In this document: piece after piece, positions 23,255 through 32,440 of the stretch | Numbering within the stretch: position 1 is the stretch's first letter | Layout: each line of letters opens with the position of its first letter | Source of the DNA: Coffea arabica | Taxonomy: Eukaryota > Streptophyta > Magnoliopsida > Gentianales > Rubiaceae | Assembly (NCBI RefSeq): GCF_036785885.1 | Contig: NC_092315.1 | Location: 26,514,026-26,578,025, forward strand | DNA: 64,000 nt | Direction of reading: 5' to 3' | Notes under the pieces: model-generated | The model's input: only the letters and a program-made list of their open reading frames with translations | What the model was told of the DNA's origin: nothing | The model's database searches: none | Program-made: the position numbers and the translations under genes

Positions 23255-24976
23255 ATGACAACCAGTCATGCTATGTTTGTTGAGGGGCAATCTGTTACTA
23301 GGCCTCCCATGTTCAGTGGCTCCAACTATGTTAGCTGGAAAGAACGGATGATTATTTTTTTGCAATCTATTGATATTGAACTGTGGTTTATTGTGAGTGA
23401 AGGACCGCATGAAGCTAACTTTCTTGATGCAGATACAGGGCTGCTTCGGCCAAAAATGAGAGCTGAAATGAATGCTCAAGACAGGACTAACCTCACATTG
23501 AATGCCAAGGCCATGAATGTTCTTTATAGTGCCTTAGATTCAAATGAATCAATTAGAGTGAAAGGCTGTAAATCAGCCAAAGAAATGTGGGATAAGTTAA
23601 GAGAAATCCATGAGGGTGGTGACAATGTGAGAGAACAGAGAAAGGCCATCTTGGTCACAAAGTATGAATCTTTTAAGATTGAACCTCTTGAGGATATTGA
23701 CAAAATGTTTTGCAGGTTCACTGACTTGATCAAAGATCTCGAGGTGTTGGGCAAAGAGTACACCTTGGGAGAGAAGAACAGAAAAATTCTCAATGCATTG
23801 GGCAAAGAATGGGAAAATAAAGTGACTGCAATAGAGGAGGCTAAGGATTTAAGTTCTGTGCCTATTGAATCTATCATTAACTCACTAACCTCTTATGAGT
23901 TAAAACTGAAATCTAAAGTGCAGGAGGAAGAGGATGCTAGAGCAAAAAGAAATATTGCTCTAAAGACTACTCAAAGTGAAGATGATCCAGTTCACTTGGA
24001 TGATGAAGATTCGGATGGTGATGATAATGATCTTGCTCTCATCACAAGAGGTTTCAAAAGAATCTTGAATAAAAGGAAGTTCAGAAAGGGAGGACCTAGC
24101 AATCAATTCCAAAATTATTCATCAAATGCAAGGAACAAAGGAAAACAAGAATTCAACAAGAAGCAAGTGGACAAATGCTATGAATGTGGACAGCCTGGAC
24201 ACTATGCAAACGAATGCCCCATGAAGAAAATGAAAGATGGAAAAGCTGATCGAAAGCCAAGATTCAACAACTTCCAGATTACTTGGAATGAATGCAACTC
24301 TGAAGGGGAAGTTGAAGAAGAGGAAGAATCAGCTCAAATGGCCTTCATGGCTATTGGAGATAATGAGGTAACTTCCATACACTCTCAATCTGAAAGTGAT
24401 GATGAAGAAGATGATGATCTTGAATCATTTGTTGAAAAACTGCATAATGCTTTGAAGGAATCTTATGATAAGAACAAGCAGCTAAAACAGAAAATTGCTT
24501 TTCTCATTCATGAAAATGCATGTCTCCTTCAACAAAATAAACAACTAAAAACTGACAATGAATGTCTTGTAAGAGCCGGATTTGATGTTCAGAATGAGCT
24601 TTATAGAAAGACAAATATTTGTAAAATGCTGAAGGAAAGACATGGTGATTTAAAAAGGAGAATGGACAAATTGGATGAGACTTTGAAAGCAAGAAAGCAG
24701 GAGTTTATCAAAAGGAACATGTCACCTACACATCCTACTATTTTTCAAAGAACATTTGCACACAACAAAAATGCACATGGTTTCACAACATATAGAAAAG
24801 GTGGATTAAGATATGTCAAACCAGTACATGTTAAGGACTCTTCCATTATGTGTGGTTTTTGTTGTCAAAGAGGGCATTTGAAAAGTGATTGCTATGTGAA
24901 AAGAAATCTGAACAAAGGGATGAAATGCATGTGGTTAGTTAGATATAATGCTAATTATTATGGACCCAAAAATTAA
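23255..24976 (+). CDS. gag: Sirevirus Gag
   Basis: The 573-residue protein would form the virus-like particle and bind the element RNA. Residues about 25-235 form the UBN2-type copia gag core (SGSNYVSWKERM near the start). A basic region is followed by a zinc knuckle with C308, C311, H316 and C321. An acidic stretch and a probable coiled coil (about 395-490, heptad-like Leu/Lys/Asn) follow, then a second C-X2-C-X4-H-X4-C motif at about 534-547 (CGFCCQRGHLKSDC), an extension typical of Sireviruses. The start is the first ATG after the primer site. The ORF looks intact. It ends in TAA followed by AATGGG, while pol continues in the -1 frame, overlapping by about 22 bases. Confidence 0.92.
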   Translation: MTTSHAMFVEGQSVTRPPMFSGSNYVSWKERMIIFLQSIDIELWFIVSEGPHEANFLDADTGLLRPKMRAEMNAQDRTNLTLNAKAMNVLYSALDSNESIRVKGCKSAKEMWDKLREIHEGGDNVREQRKAILVTKYESFKIEPLEDIDKMFCRFTDLIKDLEVLGKEYTLGEKNRKILNALGKEWENKVTAIEEAKDLSSVPIESIINSLTSYELKLKSKVQEEEDARAKRNIALKTTQSEDDPVHLDDEDSDGDDNDLALITRGFKRILNKRKFRKGGPSNQFQNYSSNARNKGKQEFNKKQVDKCYECGQPGHYANECPMKKMKDGKADRKPRFNNFQITWNECNSEGEVEEEEESAQMAFMAIGDNEVTSIHSQSESDDEEDDDLESFVEKLHNALKESYDKNKQLKQKIAFLIHENACLLQQNKQLKTDNECLVRAGFDVQNELYRKTNICKMLKERHGDLKRRMDKLDETLKARKQEFIKRNMSPTHPTIFQRTFAHNKNAHGFTTYRKGGLRYVKPVHVKDSSIMCGFCCQRGHLKSDCYVKRNLNKGMKCMWLVRYNANYYGPKN

Positions 24977-27900
24977 AATGGGTACCAAACACTTTCTCTT
25001 TTCAGGAAAAATGCTCACACAAGTCCAAATGGTTCATTGATAGCGGTTGTTCAAGGCATATGACCGGTGATCCCTCTTTGTTCATAAAGCTGAAATCAAG
25101 ATCAAGTGGAAAAGTGACATTTGGTGATGATGTGAAAGCTAAAACAATTGGAATAGGTGATGTTGGTAAGGATGGTGAAACTTTTGTTCATAATGTGCTC
25201 TTAGTTGATAACTTGGGTTATAATTTGCTTAGTGTTAGTCAATTGTGTGATAAAGACTTGAATGTGTTGTTTAGAAAGCATGAATGCATTGTACTTGATT
25301 CCAAATACAATGTTGTGTTCAAAGGTAAGAGGTTCAACGACATTTATATTGTGGTTCTTGATAAAATTGATTCTTCTAGCTTAACATGTCTTAAAGCTTC
25401 AAATGAAGATCCTTGGTTGTGGCATAGAAGACTTTGTCATTTTAACATGGAGTTACTAAAGGAAATTTCGAAAAAGGAGCTAGTTAGAGGCTTGCCAAAA
25501 ATCAGTTTTGAAAAGGATAAAATATGTGATGCATGTCAATTTGGAAAGCAAACAAAAGTTTCTTTTAAACCAAAGAAGTGTGTATCTACTTCCAAACCTT
25601 TAGAACTCTTGCATCTTGACTTATTTGGCCCTACTCAAATCTCTAGCTTGGGTGGTAAGAAATACTGTTTTGTGATTGTAGATGATTATTCTAGATACAC
25701 TTGGGTAATATTTCTTGCTCATAAGGATGATGCATTCAAGAATTTTACTTCATTGTTTGCTAAAGTGTAAAATCTGCTTGGATTAAAAATTGTTAGAATT
25801 AGAAGTGATAATGGAACAGAATTCAAGTATTGTGGTTTTCCAGAATTTTGTGATCATAATGGCATAACTCATGAGTTTTCTATTGCAAGAACTCCACAAC
25901 AAAATGGTGTTGTAGAAAGGAAAAACAGGACTCTCCAAGAGGCTGCTAGAACTATGTTAAATGAATGTAGGTTGCCTAAATATCTTTGGGCTGAAGCGGT
26001 AAACACTGCATGTTATGTGATGAATAGAATTCTCTTGAGACCTATCTTAAAGAAAACTCCTTATGAGCTGATTTTTGATAAGAAACCTACAGTTGGTTAT
26101 TTCAAAGTATTTGGTTGTAAATGTTTTATTTTGAATCTAAAGGAACATCTTGGTAAGTTTGATAAAAAATCTGATGAAGGAATATTTTTGGGGTATTGTG
26201 AGAATAAAAGAGGATATAGAGTTTTTAATAGAAGGACTCTTGTGATTGAAGAAGCTATACATATAACATTTGATGAAACCAATGATGATAATTCCAAAAG
26301 TCCGTGTGAGGATGATGATGTAGGTGTTCGAGCAGGAATGGAAAAGCTGTCAATTGGAAATGAAGGAAGTTCTAAACCAGCAGCAACTGAAATGGAAAAT
26401 GAAGTTCATAATGATCAAGAAGAGGAAGATGAAGACAAAAATGATGATCCACTCAAAGATCTTCCCAAGGCTTGGAAATTCAGCCAAAATCATCCAAAAG
26501 AGCTTATAATTGGTGATCCATCCGAGAAGGTAAACACTCGTTCCTCATCTAGAAAATTGATTGACAATTTTGCTTTAGTGTCTCTTTTTGAACCCAAAAA
26601 TGTCAATGATGTTTTAAAGGATGAAAACTGGATTTTGGCAATGCAAGAGGAACTTAATCAATTTGAGAGGAATGAAGTTTGGACACTTGTTGATAGACCT
26701 CAAAATCAACCTATCATTGGCACAAAGTGGATTTTTAGAAATAAGTTAGATGATAAAGGTGTTGTTGTAAGAAATAAAGCCAGATTAGTTGCTAAAGGAT
26801 ATGCAAAAGAAGAAGGAATTGATTTTGATGAAACATTTGCTCCCGTAGCAAGATTAGAATCTATTAGAATGCTTCTTGCTTTTGCATGCTTTAAAGGCTT
26901 CAAATTGTTTCAAATGGATGTTAAAAGTGCCTTTTTAAATGGTTTTATTGATCAAGAAGTATATGTGGATCAACCCCCCGGTTTTGAAAATACAAAATTT
27001 CCAAGTCATGTGTTTAAACTATCTAAAGCTTTATATGGTCTAAAACAAGCTCCAAGAGCTTGGTATGAAAGACTAAGTGGTTTTTTGATTGAAAATGGTT
27101 TCAAAAGGGGTGTTGTGGACACCACACTTTTTACTAAGCAAGTGTTGAATGACCTTCTTATTGTGCAAATATATGTTGATGATATTATTTTCGGTGCTAC
27201 TAATGAGTATCTATGCAAGGATTTTTCCACCACTATGCAAAGTGAATTTGAAATGAGTATGATGGGAGAATTAAATTTCTTCCTTGGACTTCAAATACAT
27301 CAAGCTCTTGAGGGAATTTTTATAAATCAAGCAAAATATACCAAGGAGTTGCTGAAAAGGTTTGGCATGGAGGACTCAAAGCAAGTTGGAACTCCAATGT
27401 GCACTTCTACAAAGCTTGACAAAGATGAAGAAGGTAATCATGTGGATGAAAAGCAATATAGAGGTATGATCGGAAGTCTACTCTATTTAACCGCAAGTAG
27501 ACCTGATATTATGTTTGCTGTTTGCTTGTGTGCTAGATTTCAATCTTGTCCAAAAGAATCACATTTGAATGCTGTAAAAAGAATTTTTAGGTATTTGAAA
27601 GGTACATTAGACTATGGTCTTTGGTATGCTAGATCTAATGAGTTTGCACTATATGGTTATTCGGATGCTGATTTTGGAGGTTGTCGTGTGGATAGAAAGA
27701 GTACTAGTGGAACTTGTCATTTTCTTGGAAATTGTTTAGTCTCTTGGTTTAGCAAAAAGTAAAATGCAATATCTTTGTCTACAACCGAAGCGGAATATAT
27801 TGCCGCTAGTGCATGTTGTGCTCAACTTTTATGGATGAAGCACACTTTGAATGATTTTGGATTGTTGTATGACTGCATGCCTGTATTTTGTGATAATACT

Positions 27901-28119
27901 AGTGCTATAAATTTGACCAAAAATCCTATTCATCATTCTAGGACAAAGCACATAGATATAAAGCATCACTTTATTCGTGATCTTGTTCAAAAAGGTGACA
28001 TATGTGTAAATTATGTTTGTTCTAAAGATCAATTTGCTGATATTTTTACCAAAGCTCTGCCATTAGATCAGTTCATTCATCTAAGATCAAAATTAGGAAT
28101 AATCGAAAAATCATCCTAA
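24955..28119 (+). pseudogene. pol: Sirevirus Pol: protease, integrase, reverse transcriptase, RNase H, with two stop codons
   Basis: One frame from about 24955 to 28119 encodes, in order: aspartic protease (IDSGCSRHMTGD at about 25035), a GAG-pre-integrase finger with WHRRLCHFN and CDACQFGKQ, the integrase core (HLDLFGP, VDDYSRYTW, then RSDNGTEF and TPQQNGVVERKNR), the reverse transcriptase (KTKWIF-type start, FQMDVKSAFLNG, YVDDIIFG) and RNase H (GYSDADFGG, STTEAEYIA, DIFTKALP). TAA codons interrupt it at 25768-25770, inside integrase, and 27760-27762, at the start of the last RNase H segment. In both places the context is TAAAAT where relatives have a glutamine codon. The frame is -1 to gag. 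No other damage was seen. Confidence 0.92.
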
Positions 28120-28610
28120 AATTTCTCAAAGTCTTCGGACGTCCGAAAGAAGATGAACGGACGTCCGATGATGTTCTTCAGCCATTTTCCAGAATTGCGC
28201 TTGTTCGGACGCAGCTGTCGGACGCACAACTTCGTTCGGCCGTCCGACAGTGCAACGGCTCATTTTTTAAAACAACTTTCTTCCTCAATTGCCTCAGACT
28301 CTTCCCATTTCATTTTCTCTCGGACGAAAACCCTCTTGTCTCTCACTCCCAAATTCATATTATTCTGAAGCCCCCATTCCCAAATTGACTCAACCAAAAC
28401 AGTTCCTGGTCAATTGCGAGTCATTTTTCCTGATCATTTCACAGAATCATCTATCACTTCGCACATTCCCAAATTTTCCTCAAAACCCTACCTTCTCATA
28501 ACCGCTCTGTCAAATCTTGTACAAGGTCTTTTGTTCCAAAATTTTTGTTCGATTCACTTCCCTACTGCTGTGTGCATCTTTTGCATTCTTCATTCCACAC
28601 ATTTCGCGCA
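28120..28610 (+). other. Leader between pol and the third ORF, with CGGACGTCCG motifs
   Basis: The 490-bp spacer has two perfect CGGACGTCCG palindromes (28136 and 28158) and related CGGACGCA and CGGCCGTCCGA sites up to about 28250, ending in CAACGGCT. The LTR cluster also ends in CAACGGCT (near 22576). The later part is pyrimidine-rich and could be an intron or untranslated leader of a subgenomic RNA for the third ORF. Confidence 0.6.
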
Positions 28611-30077
28611 ATGGTGAATCTAAGGGGAGGAAAAGTTACTGCCGGACGCAAGCATCCACTCAGGGATGTGGATGAGGATCTTCCCACTGTCAAACGGACA
28701 TCCAAACGCTTCAAAAGGGGAGCTATCAAGGGTCAAATGTCACGACCTACTCCACAACTCACTTCTCAACCAGAATCTGGACAGGGGACCTCTTCTCAAC
28801 CGCCTCCTAAATCAGTCCCTCCTCCTACATTCTTTGATGATGCTGCGAAAGACAAATACTCCTGGATATCCCAGAAGGGTGTCATCCCTCAAAGAACTGT
28901 AAACCCCTCTGAATTTCGCTCCATAGGTTTAGAATCCATTCTGAGTCTATTTGCTTTCCAGAAATGGTCACATCTTATTTCTATGCCAAATGTCTACTAT
29001 CCTGATATGTTGCATCAATTTTTTGCCAATCTAAGGAAAGGTTCTGACCCAACTGAAATATTTTCCAGGGTTAATGGGGTAGACTTAATCATTGACTCTG
29101 AAATTGTGAACTCCATTTTAAATACTACCATTGAACGTTTATGCAAAGATAAGATTGCTAATTTCTTTTCTTATGAAGAGCTTCCTACTGCTGCAAATCA
29201 TTTTGATGGGACAAAAATGTTAACCTATTTCAAAAGAAGTTTTTCCTCACCTGCTGATGCTAAATTGAATGATCTGGCTCCTGTGAATTTAATTGCTTTT
29301 TCTATCATTTCAAACCTGCTTGTGCCCACTGATGGGCACAGAACTGATGCAAACAAAATGGAGTTGTACCTCTTTTATTGTTTTCAAGAAAAAATTCGTA
29401 TTGATTTTGGTTTTGTCATGTGCAAGTTCTTACTTCGCTATGCCACTGATTCTCGCAGAAAATTATCTTATGGAAAGTTTCTTCAAAAGATTTTTGAGTT
29501 TAACAAAGTCCCTATTCTAGGTGTTTGTCCTAAAGAAGCATCTTCTTATGCCTTTACAAAAGGGTATTTTGAAAGGAAAAATCTTGTTTTCAAAGATAAT
29601 CTGTGGGCTTATAAGGGTGCATCTTCTAGTGAACTTAGGTCTAAGACTGCACATGATCCTTCACCCATTTCACTCACTCCCATTCACCCTAGGAAGTCTG
29701 CCACTAAAGCATCTTCCTCTTCCAGTGATGAAGTAATTGAGCTCCTTCGTGAACTCAAACAACATGTTCTTCTTCTAGAACATGGTCTAATGCTCACTAT
29801 GTCCTCTGAGCAACAAACTGCCTTCCTAGACAAAAAGAACCTCCTGTTTCCCCCCCCTGTTGTTGAGGAAGTTTCCCATGACAAAGAGTCACACCCCACT
29901 GATCCAAGTTCATCAATTCCGGATCCTGGTTCTTCAACCCCTGTGACTCCTCATGGCACCTCTACATCAGATAAAGGCAAGGCACCAGTTGAAGAGGCTG
30001 CTGAAGATGATGAAGAAACTGAAGAGGAGGATCTTGATCAATATCAGCTCTCTCGGAGGACACCTGGATCCACTTAG
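28611..30077 (+). CDS. Third ORF of Sirevirus C ('env-like' position), function unknown
   Basis: The frame is open from 28545, but the ATG at 28611 (GCGCAATGGTG) gives the likely start, a 488-residue protein beginning MVNLRGGK. Its N-terminal 40 residues are basic (VKRTSKRFKRG), a possible nuclear localisation signal. A proline/serine/glutamine-rich linker follows. The core at about 70-330 resembles, from memory, the conserved domain annotated as 'putative plant transposon protein' in plant LTR elements. The tail is serine- and proline-rich and ends in an acidic run (EDDEETEEEDLD). I see no signal peptide, transmembrane helix or cysteine pattern, so an envelope role is not supported by sequence. 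It is uninterrupted in an element whose pol is broken. Confidence 0.75.
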   Translation: MVNLRGGKVTAGRKHPLRDVDEDLPTVKRTSKRFKRGAIKGQMSRPTPQLTSQPESGQGTSSQPPPKSVPPPTFFDDAAKDKYSWISQKGVIPQRTVNPSEFRSIGLESILSLFAFQKWSHLISMPNVYYPDMLHQFFANLRKGSDPTEIFSRVNGVDLIIDSEIVNSILNTTIERLCKDKIANFFSYEELPTAANHFDGTKMLTYFKRSFSSPADAKLNDLAPVNLIAFSIISNLLVPTDGHRTDANKMELYLFYCFQEKIRIDFGFVMCKFLLRYATDSRRKLSYGKFLQKIFEFNKVPILGVCPKEASSYAFTKGYFERKNLVFKDNLWAYKGASSSELRSKTAHDPSPISLTPIHPRKSATKASSSSSDEVIELLRELKQHVLLLEHGLMLTMSSEQQTAFLDKKNLLFPPPVVEEVSHDKESHPTDPSSSIPDPGSSTPVTPHGTSTSDKGKAPVEEAAEDDEETEEEDLDQYQLSRRTPGST

Positions 30078-30364
30078 TTCATCATTTAGGACATTTGCAT
30101 GTTGTTTGTCTCTTTTATGTTTTGGAGTATTCAACAATGAATGTGTAATGTAATGGATATTTTAAGTTTCGTTTTGGATGTCTAAGTACTGTTTTGATGG
30201 ATGTCTGAATATTTTGATGAATGATTGTCTATTCTGCTTATGTGAATGTAATGAATTTGTGGATTGTCTATTCTGATTGATGGTCTAAGTTTTGATGTGT
30301 GAACTTGTCTAAATTTGTGAATTTGTGGATGTGGTGATGTGATTGGTTGCCCGTTTGTGATGAC
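30078..30364 (+). other. 3' untranslated region after the third ORF
   Basis: An AT-rich stretch with GATG/TGTG-rich direct repeats (GTGATGTTGGCATGATTGATG is echoed directly after). It precedes the polypurine series. I see no ORF. Confidence 0.6.
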
Positions 30365-30641
30365 AAAAAGGGGGAGATGATTGATGATTGGTGATGTTGG
30401 CATGATTGATGATTGGTGATGTTAGGATATGTTGGATTGATTGTTTAAATTTGGATTGGCTGATATGCTTAATTGATTAACTCGGATGGGCAGCCTTGTG
30501 AGGGGGAGTTTTCCAAAATTTTCAAATTTTGTGATTCACTAAGACAGGGGGAGTTCTTGTCTATTTTGAAAGGGGGAGTTTTCATTGCAATCATAAAATT
30601 TCATTTCAAACCTTTGTTTTGTCATCATCAAAAAGGGGGAG
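30365..30641 (+). other. Multiple polypurine tracts before the C 3' LTR
   Basis: Five G5-containing purine tracts occur at about 30365-30376 (AAAAAGGGGGAG), 30501-30508, 30542-30553, 30569-30578 and 30630-30641 (AAAAAGGGGGAG). The last lies two bases from the LTR and is the expected plus-strand primer. Repeated tracts are a described Sirevirus trait. Confidence 0.85.
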
Positions 30642-30643
30642 AA

Positions 30644-31920
30644 TGTTATTCTTGGTTTTGATGATCACAAAGTAATTTGAAATGTTTATACTAACCAAGA
30701 AAGTGAACACTTTGATCAGGTCTGATGGAACAAAGAAAGCATATGTTCGTTTATCTCCTGACTACGTTGCTTTGGATGTGGCAAACAAGATTGGAATAAA
30801 ATGAATGAATTTAGTCATTGTTTTGTTCCAATCAAAGATACTGTCCTATAAGTATGACAATTTTGCTATTCTTGGTATTTTGAAATGTATCTAACCTTCT
30901 TCGATTATAAGTGTCTTTACATATCAAAGAATCAGGTATGAATAGGTCATGAAATGCATTTCAACCAAAAGAAGAAGCAAAAACAGGATACTCACGTCGG
31001 ACGGCCGAAAGGAATCTGTCGGACGTCCGAAAGGATAAAGAGCATCAAGAAGGAAGCTCTGTCGGACGCTCGTGAGGAAGCATCGGACGTCCGGAAGGAT
31101 CGGACGCTTGCCATCGGACGCTCATCAACCGCATCGGACGTCCGAAAAATTCCAAGCTGACTTGCCAACTCTCTGCCTACGATCGGACGCTGCGGTGTCG
31201 GACGATCAAGACGCATCGGACGTCCGAACGTCAACTTGGATGCCATCGGACGATTGGTTCGGACGATGATTTGATCGTCGGACGTCCGACAGCCCCAACG
31301 GCTAGTTGACTCTTCAGCTGCCTTCTATCCGTTGGAAGCATTGATGAAGCCCATTTCTGGTTCCCTTTAAAATCAAACTGGTCTGAACGAAGTAGGGACT
31401 TTTGCACACTTTGTTTACAAGATCTGAAGAGATATTTTAGCTAGAAAATAGTCTCCAAAGCTAGATTTGTTTTAAAGTGGTGTGAATTTCTGGTGAGCAT
31501 TTCTTTTGTGATTGAAAGGATCTTTAGTGTAGCTTTGTTGAGGGTTTTCAGAGTGATTGTAAAACTTCTTAGCTTGACTAAGTGAGGCTTAGGGCAAGGA
31601 GGAAGTGCTCCCTCCATTGTACATCTAGTTGATCGTCTTCCATCAAAGAGAAGTTGCTCTTCCTAGTGTGTGGTCTTCAAGTTTGAGGATAGCTTGGTAG
31701 ACACTTGGTTTGATTCCCCAATTTACTTTTCTGTTTAATAAAATTCTCATTGCTTGCTTATACTTGTGTTTCTGATCAATATTGCTCTTGTCTTCTAATC
31801 TACTTGGTTGATCATTACTAGAAAAGAAGGAAATTTTCATTTAGCAAAAATTGTCTAAATCTGATTAAGATTTTGAATAACCCAATTCACCCCCCCTCTT
31901 GGTTGTCTTTGGGACTTACA
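30644..31920 (+). repeat. 3' LTR of element C
   Basis: It has the same 1,277-bp length as the 5' LTR, and I found no mismatch where I compared them line by line. Its palindrome cluster is at 30998-31288. GACTC follows directly. Confidence 0.95.
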
Positions 31921-31925
31921 GACTC

Positions 31926-32440
31926 GTCAACAGGAAATTAAATTTGATCTTTTGATATGTCAAGAAGGGAGGTCGAAGGGTGCACGGTGGACGCTGAAAC
32001 TCACAAACAGGAAATTAAATTGTCAAGAAGGGAGATAGAAGGGTGCGCGGTGGACACTGAGACCAACAGGAAATTAAATTTGATCTTTTGATCTATCAAG
32101 AAGGGAGGTAAAAAGGTGTGCGGTGGACGTTGAGACTCACTAACAGGAAATTAAATTGTCAAGAAGTGGGGTAGAACGGTGCACGGTGGACGCTGAAACT
32201 CACCAACAGGAAATTAAATTTGATAGAAGGGAGATAGAAGGGTGCGCGGTGGACACTGAGACTGACCACGGTGGACGCTGAGACTCACCAATAGAAAATT
32301 AAATTTGGTAGAAGGGAGACAGAAGGATGCGCGGTGGACGCTAAGACTCACCAACAGAAAATTAAATTTGGTAAAAGAGAGATAGAAGAGTGCGCGGTGG
32401 ACGCTGAGACTCACCAACAGGAATTTAAATTTGAAGATTG
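31926..32440 (+). repeat. Tandem array of LARD-A, right part, about 9 units
   Basis: It continues the array cut by element C. Units again carry GCGCGGTGGACGCTGAGACT and ACCAACAGGAAATTAAATT, with more truncated copies near 32050 and 32265. The array ends near GGAATTTAAATTTGAAG. Confidence 0.9.

Larger units (their letters stand above)
21923..31920 (+). mobile_element. Sirevirus-like (Maximus/SIRE) Ty1/copia element C, complete and young, defective pol
   Basis: This is a full element of 9,998 bp: two 1,277-bp LTRs, a tRNA-iMet primer site, gag, pol in copia order (protease, integrase, reverse transcriptase, RNase H), a third ORF after pol, and a series of polypurine tracts. The target duplication is GACTC at 21918-21922 and 31921-31925. 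The LTRs show no difference in the blocks I compared, so insertion was recent. The third ORF, the palindromic CGGACGTCCG motifs in the LTR and repeated AAAAGGGGGAG tracts fit the Sirevirus genus as described in the literature. Pol is in another frame than gag and has two TAA codons, so this copy is probably not autonomous. Confidence 0.95.

Noticed and set aside
28545..28610. Upstream ATG extending the third ORF by 22 residues
   Set aside because: The extension is Cys/Phe/His-rich and unlike the protein that follows; the ATG at 28611 starts the sensible N-terminus.
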